64,000 nucleotides of DNA, from NCBI GenBank assembly GCA_022496805.1, contig CM040085.1:26937811-27001810 (forward strand), in the 5' to 3' direction. Numbering within the stretch: position 1 is the stretch's first letter; the number at the start of each line of letters is the position of its first letter. A program made the position numbers and the translations under genes. The stretch is from Pohlia nutans (taxonomy: Eukaryota; Streptophyta; Bryopsida; Bryales; Mniaceae). The notes beneath the pieces are model-generated. The model worked only from the letters and a program-made list of their open reading frames with translations, was not told the DNA's origin and made no database searches. Below, piece by piece: positions 22,114-35,676 of this stretch.

Positions 22114-25100
22114 TCAAATCACTGTATCGTCTTTGATTACAGAGTTCTTCCCTACTATAACAATGCCAGAGCGAATGTAAAACCCGAACTCTGCCCTATC
22201 CGCTTCAAAAACAGTCTGCATGAAAAGAAGTAGCAAGAAAGGCGTTACAACTTCTGAGTGGACATAATTCCAAACACCAGAATCAATCAATCTAGGGAAC
22301 AAAATCACTCTAGGGATCTAGGTCAAAGTCACTCCGCACTCTCACTATTACTCTGTAATGTCACAAGAAATTGCATACAAAAGAATTTTCACAATGCTCC
22401 AAACCATCTTCTAACTCCTGCAACCCCAAGTGCTTCTTTAATGTCACTTCTACATGCACTATTGATTAATGTAATCCTAGAGACATTCTCAAGGTCAACA
22501 TTCCAAAGCTCAGGGACAAAACAGTATCAAAATAACAGCCATAGAGTGATGAAGCACATACATCTGTGTTGGCAATAACAACGTTCCTCCCTATCTTCGC
22601 ATTTTTGTCGATAATACAGTTCCTGCAAACGTCCCCAATAGTTTAATCTTTCAATTATACTATATGTCAGATTTGAAAACGGGACTGACTAGAAATTAGA
22701 GTTACGGTACTGTACACTCAAACCTCTGTGATTGCATTGCCTCGGGAGGACAAATGAGCTTCTAAATGGACTCAACTTGATATGTGGAAATTGTCCAATC
22801 AGATTTGTAGGCAACATGAGAGATTCTTGGGATGTACAGGGAATGTGCAATTAGAGGGTTCAGTGTAATAACTTGGTGCTCCATAGTCAGAGTTTCTAAA
22901 TACAAAACGCTCGTGGACTTTGAAATTTCACGCACAAAAACGGCGAATTTAGCAGGTTTAAGTGCAGCAGTTGTTTTGAAACAAGAACCTGATTTTTGTG
23001 TTTTCACCAATTCCCATTGGCACCTTCCCTGCAGCAATCAAGGCAGCTCGCTCCTCATCAGTTTCGTAATAATCCGATCCTAGCATCATGGTGTCCTGCA
23101 CAATACCAAGATCGATTGAGTGCATATCATCAATAGACAGCTGTACATCACTATCACCCCAAGATAGGCCATTAGTTATGCACCAGTGACTAGTGCTAAT
23201 ATATCATGAATGAATGATTTGAAGTAATCAAAAACCATATTCTTACAATGATCATTCAAAGTGATATCTCTTGCAATCGTGAAGGAATGCCTTAAACTTT
23301 TCTCTTAAAACCACGAAAAACTTTCCCTAGTTGATAAGACGTATTCAGGGAGTGACCCTGTCCTAGACGAAGGAGTAGATTCTAATCGTTGGAGTAGACT
23401 GACATGTCTGGTAAAGCTAAACGAATTAAGGAAGAGATACCATAGCAATCAGAAGCAGCACTAAAAGAGATTTCAATGCAAAAAATAGCATAGATGTAGG
23501 ATCATATGGAAATGGAAATAGTATACATATCAAGGGGAACAGAGCTCTACTTACCTTGACTTCAACACCAGATTCAAGCCGTGATCGGAGACCAATCAAA
23601 GAATGCTCTACTGAACAATCCCGCAAAAAGCAGCCATGTGACACAATTGAGTCTACAATCTGCGTTACAAACACTTTTGTCAGCATCCGAGCTAAAAGCC
23701 ACGCAGTCACCACATTCTTTAAAATAGCGTCACCGTAGAATAGGACACTGCCTTAACCCATAAAGGACAAGAGGCCCAAATTAGGCCTAATTGTTTTTGG
23801 CAATTTTGAGTGGGTCATATGGAGCCTTCCTTTCATGCGATTTTATTTATATTTTGAACAACAAATGCAAGGCTCTTAATTGATTATGGTCATGTAAAAT
23901 TTGACCCCATTTGGATTAGATTTTTTACAATACGACCCATCAAATTGTTCATTTAAATCCATGAGTACTCAATCCTTATGGGGTTTAGATCTACTTCTAT
24001 CGATACTCTGATACCCCACACGAGCTGAAATTCATCCGCAATCAAAAGACCATATTCGTGAAACAGAATATGGCTCGTGAGATAATAGCTTACCCTACAT
24101 TGCTCCACTTTCGTTGGCGGTAGGTAGCGGGGTGATGTGAAGATTGGCTTTTGTGCATCATAAAATTTGAACTTTGGAGGCTGCCAAGATAAAACTCACG
24201 GAAAGTTACAAACATCGCAAATGAAGAACAGAGAAAAAGGTATAGTATCCCAACCAATCCAAATAGTCAACGGACGGCAAGGTACATCACTGGACGTCAA
24301 GGTAATCCAACAGGACAACTTCAAGGAGAATATCTACAGTACATATTCTCAAGTCTCACACTGCGAGCATTAATACAACACTAGTCGGGAAAGAAGGGGC
24401 ATTGATCACTCTTAAAATCTCGATGATAAGATGTACTACCTGAGCTGCAAGTGCCAAGTTAGCGTCAAAAAAGGACTTGATTGTTCCAATGTCCTCCCAG
24501 TAATCATTGAACAAATAAGCCTGCCAAAAGATAACACCGACAATGAGGATCACAACTTCAAATCCTAATCACGCGAAAGCACAACTGTTCCCCTGTTTAT
24601 CACTAATCCAGCTTGTAAAATAAGCTTTAAAATCATATGTATTAATATCAGCCGTCGAGAAAAACTCCAGTCAGAGTCTTGAGCACAAACCTGAACATTG
24701 TACTCTTTCGCTGCTTTAGGAATGATCTCTGAGCCAAAATCATTGCATGTTGGGTATCGCCATCTAATCCACCCCAACATATTAGTATTCTTCCCCCGGT
24801 TTCACCTTCATAGACCGTTACAAACGAGAGAACTCAAAAAGAAGCTCATGACAACTTCCACTCACCTCAGGAGCTTCAGGAGAATGTCTTTTCTGAAAAC
24901 ATATATACCCATGGATGCGATGTAGGGCATCTTCTTTGCCTCTTCAGGTGACAGACCCAATACAGATGTGTCCACTTGCTGCAACCCAACGCCCATCAAA
25001 TTTCGTCAACTCTCCCAACTAATGCTAAGTAATCTACAATGTACTTATTCTATTATCTCACGCATATGAATACTTCCCACACTTGACCCCACACAGGCCT

Positions 25101-28100
25101 CTATCACATCACTTTGCAGGTCTCTGGAAAAAACTACTCTGGCACAACAAACTGAGTGGATTAAAGTACACAAGACATACCATGGACTCCAGGTCTGCTC
25201 CTCTAGGCTTCTCATTGAAGTAAAGGACTCGGCCCTTATCATCAATCTTCATCAATCCATAGTCTGATGCACGGCTGCAAGAAAGTCCCCCATAAAAGCC
25301 AACATCAATACCAGGGTCAAAGGAAAAAACAAGATTAAAAATGTCAGCGAAAGTGTTCGCCACTGATAGTGTGAACCAGAGATGGCTCCACCTATTTCTA
25401 CATATATCTCTCGAGGTGGAGTATGACGGGTATAAAACAACTACATTCTAATGTTGAAACTATTTGCAACTTTTAGGGACAATTACTGAAAATTTGAAAG
25501 TCGCTCAGTGACACAAACCGTATTCACAAATTCGCAGCTTAGCTGATGAAGTGCATTAAAGTGAAAGCATGTACCTCTCATCCATTGGTACGCATGAAAT
25601 GGTAATATCAGCTCCACTGTCCTTGTGCTTCTGCAACCCACAAATAAGGCTAATCCATTTAGATGTAAAATACAGGTTAATAGGTTTGGAATGTACCATT
25701 CTCTTTCCTACTCCACCGAATTCTTGGCAGCAGGCTAGATCAACTTTTAGCAGTAACAAAACGTGCTTACACAACCATAGATAGCAACGAAAAGAAATTA
25801 TAATTACGCAATGATATTGCTAACCTGGATGAAGTCCATGTAGTCCATGCGGTACAAGTGGTCTCCAGAAAGAATGAGGACATGCTCCACGTGCTTATTC
25901 TTGGCATCCTATCACGATCCAAACGACAAAATGCAATTTCATTGATCACATGAGTCAATAAAGAATATGTAAAGCCCTATTTTAAATCAACCTCCAAAAA
26001 TACGTTTCACCTATCCTCCAGACTGCGGGATCAACTTCAGTTATATTTGATCAGTTTGACAGCTCGTACACAGAAGAATATAAACATCACATACCTCAAA
26101 AAGCCACGTAAACTGCCGGACTGCATCAGCCGTACCCTGGAACCAATTCATACCAGCCTCTCCAGGCGTCTGCGTGGCTGCCAATACCTGCGTAACCCAA
26201 ACTCAGGCTTTCAAAAATAAACAGAGCCTATCGTGTTTCTTATAAGACAAACTATTGTATAACGTGAAAGACTGAGGCGCATATTTTTGTGTGACTGTTA
26301 ACCCCTAAAGGAACATGAATTCAAGGTTTGAAATGACCAATTCGATTGATCGTATTGTAAAGAGTAAGAATCAGATAGGAACACATTTTATATCACTAGA
26401 ATCAGCGAGGAACATTGCATGTGTTGGCCAAAGAGTTAAACTACACTTGGACAAAAGAAAGCCCCCTTATGACCCACTCAAAACTGCTAGAAAAAACATG
26501 AGGCCCAATTTGGACTAATTGATTCTTCAGGTAAGCCCGCCATGGACAAGGAGCAGTGGTCCAGTAAATACCTTCTAACCAAACAAGCCTATACAGTTCT
26601 CGACCCAGAAAGCAAGAAAGTAACAAGCCACATACTATTATAACTACAATTCTCCCAACAGACTCAGATTTTCAGTGACCCATAGTAGTCACAATGGACT
26701 GTCACTTATATCATGCCTATGCATTGAATGCGCTTTCTTTTCAAAAGAGTCTCTGGATTTACCTCGACAAATCCATCTCCAAAACTCACTCCGTTTCCGA
26801 AAGTGTAGGTTCTGGCTAAATGCCGGTTCAATGAAGCCGAATTGAACTGAGTGAAGATGAAAATTTTGTTGATACCACTGTTGATACAGTTACTCATGGG
26901 GACATCTATCAGCCGATATCCTCCTCCAATCGGCACCTGCATGCAAATCATGCATGAGGCATAGGAAATTCAACGCATGAACGGCAACCAAGTTGAATGT
27001 GATTCATAAATAAGGTAGAGGATATTAAGACCATTAGGGGACTGGTCCTGTCTCCTATACTGACCCCTCTTAGCAACAGCAACTCATCTATGCATACACT
27101 CAGTTGGACTTACTAACAGAAGATGTATGTAAGCATGGCTGACTAAATGACTGGTAATTGAATGAAAATGGGGTTGTCTACCGACACCAATACTGGCAAA
27201 CAACCTCCTACTTTGAAATTGCATAAGAAATTTATATAGTGATAATTTTTTTATCTCAACAAATTTGGTTTTAGTACCCAAAGTGATCTCTCCAGAGAGC
27301 TCTATACTGATCTCTCCCAAATCATACTCCTACTTATGTTAAAAATGCTTAAAGTGACACAGGAAGAGATTAGGATCACTTACAGCTGGTTTGGCTCTTC
27401 TATGTGTAAGAGGAAAGAGCCTAGTCCCTGCTCCACCTCCAAGAATAAGTGATACTACTGTGCGTGCTTCCACACGAGGTTTCTCAACAATTGGTGATTC
27501 CTGCAACTCCAAACACATGGTTCGTCATCAGCATTCGTACAATCATTTTCAAATTTCTAAAAAGGAGGCCGTCGGCGTCAGCGACTAAAGTCATCACAAC
27601 GCAGCCACCTCAAGCTTTACGTTTCTTGAATGCTAATCTGAGCGAATGTGCTGCACTTCAACAGTGACCTAATTGATCATCTTAATGATTCATGTCAAAG
27701 ATAGCACTCTCCAATGCTTAGCCCAATGTTAAGATCTAGGGAACTCTAATCTTTAGCCACGAGTACCAAGAGTTGCTGATTTTCCCGCCTTGCTGAGCAG
27801 AAAAATAAACGATTACGACTTAACCCAACTACATCCAGAATAATGTGATATTAGAGGTCACAGACCTTACAGACCACCATGATACAAAGTTAAACACGCA
27901 AACCTTTCAAATAAATTCCACGAAGACATAACCAAGCAAGGTCTCAATCAACAGCGAAACCTCTTTTCACCATTTCCTAAACAAGGGAGATTCTAACCCT
28001 CAGAAAAGGTTTCCAAAAACGGCACAAAAGCATGCATGACTTCAACTGCAAAAGCACATACCGGTTTACAGCAGCCACAAGGGGCGCAAACAAACGCATA

Positions 28101-28874
28101 GAGTGCTACTGAGTGTATGTTCCATGGTGAGAATGTACCAGAGTTGTACATTTCAGGACAGCACTCGTCCCAAACAAACTGGACTAGTATTTTGAGCGTC
28201 TAAAACGCCCAATATGGCCATCTGCATCACTGAACTTTGCAACGGTGGCATTTTCTCACTATACCTCGGTTTTATGATTGCAATACATCATTTTAAAGCT
28301 CTTGTTCTATACTACAAGATCAACAGTGTCGATCGTGTCAAACTGAAGTCATTTTCACACAAACAGATGATTTGCAGCAAGGGGTCCAATTTTCCTACGC
28401 TATAGAAAATACACCGTGGACTCTTAGAGGTTAATCAACTCGAATTTGAACGCATAGAAAACTCTGGCAGAGTCGAGAGCACTTGAGAAATTCTAAGATA
28501 AAAAATTAAACATAGAAAAAGGGATGATCAGAAAATTTGCACACAGAGTATCAATCTCGCTTGCGTGAAATTGAGAGGTAACATACCACATTTTCCTCGG
28601 CAAGATCGGCCAGCACAGACTCCACTTGAACCCCGGCCTTCTCAACGTGTCGGTGGCGCGGCGCCACGGCGCGAGTTCGAATTTTCAGCGGGCTACCAAT
28701 TCCCGCGTGCAGGAATGTCGCCACCGCGTCTCCACAAAACGAACTAGACGGCATTGCAAGCTGATTCCGTGACCTGCTACTGCATGATGCTCCTCCTATT
28801 ACCGTCCCCGTGCCGATTGCACAGTGAGACGATGAAATGCACGCCGCTCCCGCCATCTGGATTTCAAACTCCAA
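22114..28874 (-). CDS. APL: Glucose-1-phosphate adenylyltransferase (ADP-glucose pyrophosphorylase) large subunit, plastidial
   Basis: Fifteen exons read in phase on the minus strand: 28874-28587, 27500-27384, 26936-26763, 26187-26095, 25908-25825, 25630-25575, 25274-25181, 24978-24866, 24763-24691, 24520-24440, 24180-24094, 23659-23555, 23095-22989, 22622-22562, 22215-22114; about 544 residues. It makes ADP-glucose from glucose-1-phosphate and ATP, the first committed step of starch synthesis. The Ser/Ala-rich N-terminus fits a plastid transit peptide; an in-frame Met at 28856 is an alternative start. Motifs in order: nucleotide loop [15 protein letters not shown], then [88 protein letters not shown], and a beta-helix end [32 protein letters not shown] and SRASDYGLM are large-subunit rather than small-subunit traits. 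Introns hold three TTAA MITEs. Confidence 0.95.
23757..23983. mobile_element. TTAA MITE, family D, in an AGPase intron
   Basis: TTAA at 23753-23756, left end CCCATAAAGGAC with palindrome GGCCCAAATTAGGCC beginning at base 17; right flank has decayed to TTTA. Lies in the intron between exons 11 and 12. Confidence 0.75.
26302..26530. mobile_element. TTAA MITE, family D, in an AGPase intron
   Basis: TTAA at 26298-26301, left end CCCCTAAAGGAAC. Matches 41267-41497 throughout (AATGACCAATTCGATTGATC, AACATGAGGCCCAATTT). Right flank decayed to GTAA. Lies between exons 3 and 4. Confidence 0.8.
28190..28430 (+). mobile_element. TTAA MITE, family E, in AGPase intron 1
   Basis: Near-identical, inverted, to 61053-61281 in a pyruvate kinase intron: both contain AAAACGCCCAATATGGCC and AAGCTCTTGTTCTATA. 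The right TTAA is at 28431-28434; the left end is degenerate. Confidence 0.8.
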
Positions 28875-29974
28875 GACGGATTCAAAATTCGCAGCTCTAA
28901 ACCTCGATCCCCCTTCCCAAGACGTGAAGGTGTAATTCTCTCCTTCCTTCTGCTCGCTAGAGTTTCATCAACCAAACATTCCTCAATTTCAAAATGAATA
29001 AATAAATAAAATAAAACCCCGTTCCCGCTCTACGAAAACTCTGAAATCGCTAAGTGTTTTCGACGAATACGAACTCCACAATGCAATGCGGTTCCGACGA
29101 AGAAGGCGCGAATTCAACGGCGGATTTCTCAAGGCCAGAACAACAGAGTGAAGGAAAATATGAAAAGGCGTCGTTCTTCCTCGTCTTTCGACCGTTTCAG
29201 ACGAACTCAAGCTCAATGCAATACTCGCAACACGCTCTACGTTTCGCTCTGCAAAGTCCCTGCGCTTTCAATGCTCCAATGCTCCAATGGAGCCTCTGTT
29301 TTGAGGCTATGGCGACGGCGCCTGTGGTACGAAGAGTTTCCCAGCTGCAGCGGGATGACAACAGGCATGCGGACGTTCCCGAAGCGCATATCGCGTTCCC
29401 CGGTGCCGTTCCCGTGACAAGCCATGCACCTGGCACCCGTCAGAAGACGCCAAGTGGACAGCCCGTCTCTCCTTATTGACGTGGCATCTTTTTGGACTGA
29501 TGTGCCACCTTGGATTGTCTAAATATCTCCTCCAGTAACTTTCCATATACTACTAGTAACTTCCAGGCCACCAGTACAAGAACAGTTGCAGTTGCCATAT
29601 GGCAGGCATTTTACACATGCAATCATGAGATTCTTCCTGCTTCCATGTTATGTGTGCTTCTATGTCAATATTCTACAAATGTTTTTGATATGCGTGAAAT
29701 GGCCTTTTTGTTCCAACACAAATCAGCATACAACATGTGTGGTGGATGTTCCCGTTGGCCCCCAAAAAGCCACCAATGCAGTTCTTCTATATTGTTATGT
29801 AGTATCGTACTGGGCTGCATGTTAGCACCCCGACATTTCCTATTTTTTTAATCACTTTTTGGTGACAGGTTTTGTTGTCGTGTAGACATGAGTGAAAGAG
29901 TGGAAGGCAAAGGTCGTCTTCAGCACCGGACCCATTTGGACCGTGAATTGAAACACAGTACAGAGGCAATGCAA
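28875..29974. promoter_or_regulatory. AGPase upstream region
   Basis: The likely 5' UTR and promoter of the AGPase gene read leftward from here; no specific site can be assigned. Open frames such as 29054-29479 (+) show no recognisable domain and I do not call them genes. No TTAA element is seen between 28875 and 29974. Confidence 0.4.
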
Positions 29975-29978
29975 TTAA

Positions 29979-30703
29979 CCCCTAAAGGTCGGGCCTGACC
30001 ATGGAATCACGGTTTATCTGCAGTCACACTCAATTTTGAGATTAAAATAATACAAATTTCAACTTTATATTTATAGTAGATGAAGCCATGTGTCTACTAC
30101 GAATCATTAATTTTTCATAAATTTTGGTGAAATTTTGAAATTACTATGGTTTTTTGAAGTGATTGTAAAGAAAATGCATATCAATTACAAAATGTACTAA
30201 AAAATTCCGCTTCTTTTTACCAAAGGTGTAAATAACGATAAAGAAAAGTTTAGTTAATGAAAATCATCCGTGTATCTTAATTTAGAATTTTTGCTACACC
30301 TTGGTAATACCCACCGAACTTGTACCTGCAATAAAACACTCAATTCTCAAAAAAATCAAAAATTCAAAGTGGAATAGAAACTAGACTTGGCAAGCTTCAT
30401 TTTGTTAGTTAAGCTCAAATGCAATGGAACTCATTTTCATGGCCTAAATTTAGTTTAAGCAGAACAAGCAAAAAAATTCAAAATACACTACACGATGAGC
30501 CATTTTTACGACTCTTTTTGTAGTTGGGACCCCATGTAAAATCTAAAAATAGCTTGAATGATCTGAATTTAACTTGAAGAGGTGGCATGATCAAGTAAAG
30601 TCCTTCACAAAATGAATTGAATGGAAAGCATCCACGTAGCAGTTGGAATTGAATAGTCAATTCCATTCATAGGCCAGTTTTTGGTTTAGGCGATGTTTAG
30701 GAG
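29979..30703 (-). mobile_element. TTAA MITE, family C
   Basis: TTAA at 29975-29978 and 30704-30707; ends CCCCTAAAGGTCGGGCC and CTCCTAAACATCG. Homologous in inverse orientation to 7340-8051 (shared AGACTTGGCAAGCTTCATTT). 725 bp, non-coding. Confidence 0.82.
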
Positions 30704-31139
30704 TTAAGATGTTGATTAAACTTATCGGTGTCCTACTAAATTAATGGTCCATATTAATTAGAGCTTGCAACTTTCTATTTGATCTATTTAAAACCAACCA
30801 TTGAAAAAACTGGCATTTGGTGTAAAATAAACAAGTCCAATAACGAAATGGTCCTTTCCACTTCATGATTTCAGGTCGAGAAATAGATATGTAGGATAGG
30901 ATAATTGAGTAAGACGAGATGATGATGGGTTTAATGACTTTTTGATGATGTGTTTAATCATTTTTGGGTGATAGAAATAGTCGTTCAACTCCATGCCATT
31001 GGCCACAAAATGTCTATTTTGGACTTCAAAGAACTTTAACCCTCTAAAAGCCCAAGAGATCATTTTGTGGCCGTTGCCCTTTTTTAGGAGCTACTCGAGG
31101 TCAAAAAAATACTTTTTTTGAATAGATTAAAATTGTTAA

Positions 31140-31706
31140 CTCCTAAACGTCCTCATCCTATCCAGATTGGGCAGTTTTGCAAAGATGCATTATGAAATGC
31201 CACTAAGAGGGATATTTCGAACTTGATGTATGAATAAAAGTTGTACATAATGAATTCTAGATTCTATCCATATGGTTAGATTTGCAATTTCTATCACCAA
31301 TATTTTCTATAAAATTTAAAACATGAAATACAAAATTCTTTTGTAATTTGATTACAAATAAGATATTAACAATCTGTGGATGAAATTTGTTGCCATGAGT
31401 TGAAATGTAATACTCTAAGTTTAGTGATTTTTGGAGTTTTTTTGGTTATTTAATTTTATAAGTTGAATTTTTCAAGAGCACTTTTAGACTAAAATCTTTG
31501 AAATTTTTGGTGAAACACTGCAACGTGAAATGAAGCATAATTTTTTCACAAATCATCCCCTTTCTAATTGGATCACACATGTATAAAGCTAACTTCCCAT
31601 TAAATATTTAGTAAAACTTTCACATAGCAAAAAGTGCATGACAGATAAGAAAACGAAGTTTGCTTCTGTACATCATGCAAAATATGCATGGTTGGGCAAT
31701 TAGGGG
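31140..31706 (+). mobile_element. TTAA MITE, family B
   Basis: TTAA at 31136-31139 and 31707-31710. Shares GGCAGTTTTGCAAAGATGCA and the whole interior with 38255-38823. The right end carries the palindrome ATGCATATTTTGCAT after 17 terminal bases. Confidence 0.85.
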
Positions 31707-31762
31707 TTAATGGAAAATCAAGTTCTTTCCAACCCAACTTGAATTATGCCAATCCAAGTTAA

Positions 31763-32299
31763 CCCCTAAATGCCCAAACGACCATTTTTGGTCGCTGCCC
31801 GAATTTGACGGGTTGCTTGGAAAAAAATGTTTTTGAAAAAAATAAAATAAAATTTTAAAATACTAAATCAAGTCTACTTTCCAACGCAATTTGAATTATG
31901 TCAATTCGAGTTAAACTCCACATAGGAGAAATTTTCAAACTGAATCACCTCAGCATTGTCTTAGTGTTATAAAAAATTCTATTCGGGGAAAGTAATAATG
32001 TTCCCTCTATCATTCCTTTTTCTTTTTTGAAATTTACAATAGATAAACCAAATTTAACTTATCATGTTAAATTTCAAACTCTAAAAGTGAAAATTATAAT
32101 TTATACAAATTTTCAAAGGTTAATGCTTTTAAATTCATTAAAAATAGATCCAAAGTTATTTTTGGAAGTTTGACTATACGGATAATTTGTAGAGATGATG
32201 CCCTAAATTTCGTCTATTGAACCAAACTCATCAAACTTATAGAAGGCACATACTATAACACATTTATGTTTTGTCCAATACCCTTCCGGCTTTTAGGGG
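31763..32299 (-). mobile_element. TTAA MITE, family A
   Basis: TTAA at 31759-31762 and 32300-32303; left end CCCCTAAATGCCCAAAC then palindrome GACCATTTTTGGTC. Reverse-oriented relative of 33993-34533. 537 bp, non-coding. Confidence 0.85.
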
Positions 32300-32303
32300 T
32301 TAA

Positions 32304-33988
32304 ACTCTTCCTAGAGGAATGTTTTAAAGACAAACATTCTTTGAGGATTGTTTGAATAGATAGAAACTCCGGTCCTCTTTTGAGGCCGGCATGAATAAAG
32401 TGTATGTTCGTAATGACAATGACCCAGTGCCCATCGGACAAAGGGCCATTGGAACAAAACTACCCTCTTCTATTTGAAATAGACACTTAAATGACCAATA
32501 ACATAAAGTAACTAAATAACAAAGTAACTAATAACAAGAATAACCTCCATTTAGCCAATGGGTAGTTTGTTGGGTATAACTCCGAGTTTATTAGGTTGTT
32601 GGCTGTCAAGTCATGAGTTCCGTGGTTGGTTTGGTGAGGGGTGTTGTATTACAATTAGATGGTCCGGGTTTGATTCCTAATGGGTTCATTTGAGCAGTGT
32701 TGTAATATACATGACTTGGTGTTGCTAGTGAGACAAAGACAAACACCTCTACATTGTGGCTAGTGTTACAAAATTTATTGTTTGATGAAAGTAATGTTGT
32801 TTTTTTTATCAATTCTTTTGCTTTTTTTTTGGTTTCTTGAATGGAAAATATAATTCCAACCAATAATACCAATTTTTCAATTCTAAAAATATTAAATGTA
32901 ATTTTGGTGATTTTTGAAGTTATTGCAATTGCTTCTATATTCATTGAATTAAGATCTAAAGCTGTTTTTGGAATTTTGACTCAATTGATAACTTTCAAAC
33001 ATCATGTTTTAAATGTTCTTTGTTGTGATACACTTCATTAAAGTTAATATGGAAGTCTCATGTTATAATACATCTATGTTTTGCTCTATACCCCTCAGGC
33101 TTCTAGAGGTTTAAGTGCCTAAGTTAGGTGTAGATACGTTACTGTCAAAAATGGTCAATACAAGCAAGGCTTTTTTTCTCCAATTTTTCATTTTTCAAAC
33201 AAGTAAGACCAAGTGAAACAAACGTTGTAGCACTTTCATCTAAATTTCAAATGAAGTCACCATAATTGAATGAGAATTTGTTCAACGGGTTGAAAATATG
33301 TCAACATGGATGAATATTTTGGCAATAAAGGAATGAGTTTTTGGTTCAAATTTAGTTATTTCTAAAAATTTACTTCACTTTCAAGCTACATTTTTCCAGT
33401 CAAAAAAATGATGAATACAAGGTTGAAAACTACTCCCTCCGCTCAAACTAGTGCACCCATTACATCATTAGGGGAGATATGGGGCCTCAAAAAGGCCCCC
33501 ACTTTGGATCAGCTGAATTCAACTAGCCGGGATTAAAAAATAATATATTTTAAAAATAAAATAAAATAAAATAAAAAAAAATCGCAGTCTGACGTGGACA
33601 ACCGTTTGCCACGTCATACTGCGATTTTTTAATTTTTAATTTTTTGATTTTTGATTTTTTAATTTTTTAATTTTTTAATTAATTTTTCTTTTGATTGGTT
33701 GTTGTTGGTTTACTGCTGATCAACAGTTTGACAAAGGGAAGGGGCCTTCTTGAGGCTACATATCTCTCCTAATGTTCTATAACAATAGGGTTCTGCACCC
33801 CAACTACTGCTTGGTTTGATTTTTACTGGTACAACAACTTTCTTTGGAACTGAAGTGAAAGGTGTGGCACTTGCCATTATATGAGGGAATTTAGTAGGAA
33901 TCAAGCAAGTAAGAAAAACTTAAGATGTGAAAACAAAGAGCATCGGAGAGAATCTTGGAAACTTTAGTAGGGGTACAAAGTCTAAAAC
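32304..33988. other. Gene-free stretch with a Stowaway-like end and a hairpin
   Basis: No gene is recognised. At 33429 the sequence CTCCCTCCGCTCAAAC resembles a Stowaway-type terminus but its partner was not found. AAAAATCGCAGTCTGACGTG (from 33577) faces CACGTCATACTGCGATTTTT (to 33629), a hairpin related to that at 8581-8629. Confidence 0.5.
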
Positions 33989-33992
33989 TTAA

Positions 33993-34533
33993 CCCCTAAA
34001 AGTCCAAGGGATATTGGATAAAACATGGATGTGTTATAGTATGTGCCATCTATATGTTCAATGAAGTTTGGCTCAATAGACAAAATGTAGGACATCATCT
34101 CTACAAGTTATATGTATAGTCAAACTTCCAAAAATAACTTTAGATATTTTTTTAATGAATTTAAAGGAATAACTTTTGAAAATTTGTATAAATTATAATT
34201 TTCACTTTTAGAGTTTAAAATTTAGCATGATTGGTTAAAGTTGGTTAATCTATTGTAATCTTCAAAAAAGAAAAATAAATGATGAAGGGAACATCATTAC
34301 TTTCCCCAAATAGAAATTTTTATGACACTAAGACAATGTTGAGGTAATCCACTTAAAAAAATTCTCCTAGGTGGAGTTTAACTTGAATCGACATAATTCA
34401 AATTGCGTTGGAAAGTAGACTTGATTTAGTATTTTCAAATATTTATTATTTTTTAAAAAACATATTTTTTTGTTTCGGGTAGCCTGTTAGATTTGGGTAG
34501 CGACCAAAAAATGGTGGTTTGAGTGTTTAAGGG
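33993..34533 (+). mobile_element. TTAA MITE, family A (first of a chain of three)
   Basis: TTAA at 33989-33992 and 34534-34537; the second TTAA is shared with the next element. 541 bp, the best uninterrupted family A reference in the window. Confidence 0.87.
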
Positions 34534-34537
34534 TTAA

Positions 34538-35096
34538 CTCCTAACTGCCAGAGCGTCCATTTTTTGGACGATATACAAATTTCATCCATGATTTCTGATT
34601 TGTCATGCACTTTTTGCAGTGTGGAATTTTTACTGTAGATTCTATAGGAAGTTAGCTTCATGCACATGTGATCTGATTAGAAAGGGGATGATTTGTGAAA
34701 AAAATTATGCCTCATTTCATGTTGTAGTGATTCACCCAAGATTTTCAAAATTTCAGTGTAAAAGTGGTCTAAAAAAGTCAACTCATATAATTAAGCAACC
34801 AAAAAATCAACAAAAATCACTACACTTAGAGTATTACATTTCAACCAATCACAAAGAATTTCATCCGTAGATTGTCAATATCTTATTCGTAATTGAATTA
34901 CAAAATAATTTTGAATTTCACGTTTCAAATTTTATACAAAATTATTGGTAATAGCAATCATAGATCTAACCGTATGGATAGAATCTAAAATTCATAACGT
35001 ACAACTTTTATTCATATATCAAGTACAAAATATCCCTCTAGGTTGCATTTTATAATGCATCTTTGCAAAATTGCAAAATTTCTAGGCATTTAGGGG
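34538..35096 (-). mobile_element. TTAA MITE, family B (second of a chain of three)
   Basis: Starts directly after the shared TTAA (34534-34537) and ends at TTAA 35097-35100. Left end CTCCTAACTGCCAGAGC then palindrome GTCCATTTTTTGGAC. Inverse of 38255-38823. Confidence 0.87.
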
Positions 35097-35100
35097 TTAA

Positions 35101-35672
35101 CCCCTAAACGCCTGAATGACCAATTTTGGTTGATCATCTTTTTCTGCAGCTGAAATACGATTTTGGCCATCAAGATGATATTTTTTGAATTTGAGCTTAA
35201 CTAACGAAATGTAGCTTACAAAGTCTAGTTTCCACTCCATTTTGAAATTTTGAAAAATTCCTAAAATTGAACGATTTATAGCAATTACAAGTTCAGGGTG
35301 TATTACCGTGGCTCCTCCACAATGTTCCACGGTTTTAGGTTTTTTCCACTGTATTTTTAAATTTAGAAATATTTTTTGAGCACGGTAAACAAACTAATGT
35401 TTTTCTTTGTAATTTACACATTTGGTAAGTTTTTTATATTTTTAAAATATATTTTATAATTGATGTGAATTTTTCTTTGCTTTTATCACTTCAAAAAATC
35501 ATGACAATTTAAATTTTGCATTAATAATTTTGAAAAAATCATATATTGTAGTTGACATTCGGTCTCATGTAGGAGAAATATGAAATTAAATTTTTTATTC
35601 AATAATAATGGTGAAAGATGGCCTACAGTCTAAAGTTTTTCCACCACGGTGATAGGGTCAGGCATTTAAGGG
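35101..35672. mobile_element. TTAA MITE, family C-related (third of a chain of three)
   Basis: Shares TTAA 35097-35100 with the previous element; right TTAA at 35673-35676. Ends CCCCTAAACGCCTGAAT and CCCTTAAATGCCTGACC. The interior resembles the 7340 and 29979 elements. Confidence 0.82.
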
Positions 35673-35676
35673 TTAA

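Noticed and set aside
29054..29479. 141-residue open frame upstream of AGPase
   Set aside because: No recognisable domain, overlaps other open frames on both strands, and lies in the AGPase promoter/5' UTR region.
33429..33460. Complete Stowaway element
   Set aside because: One terminus (CTCCCTCCG) is present but no inverted partner was found nearby, so only a possible remnant is noted.
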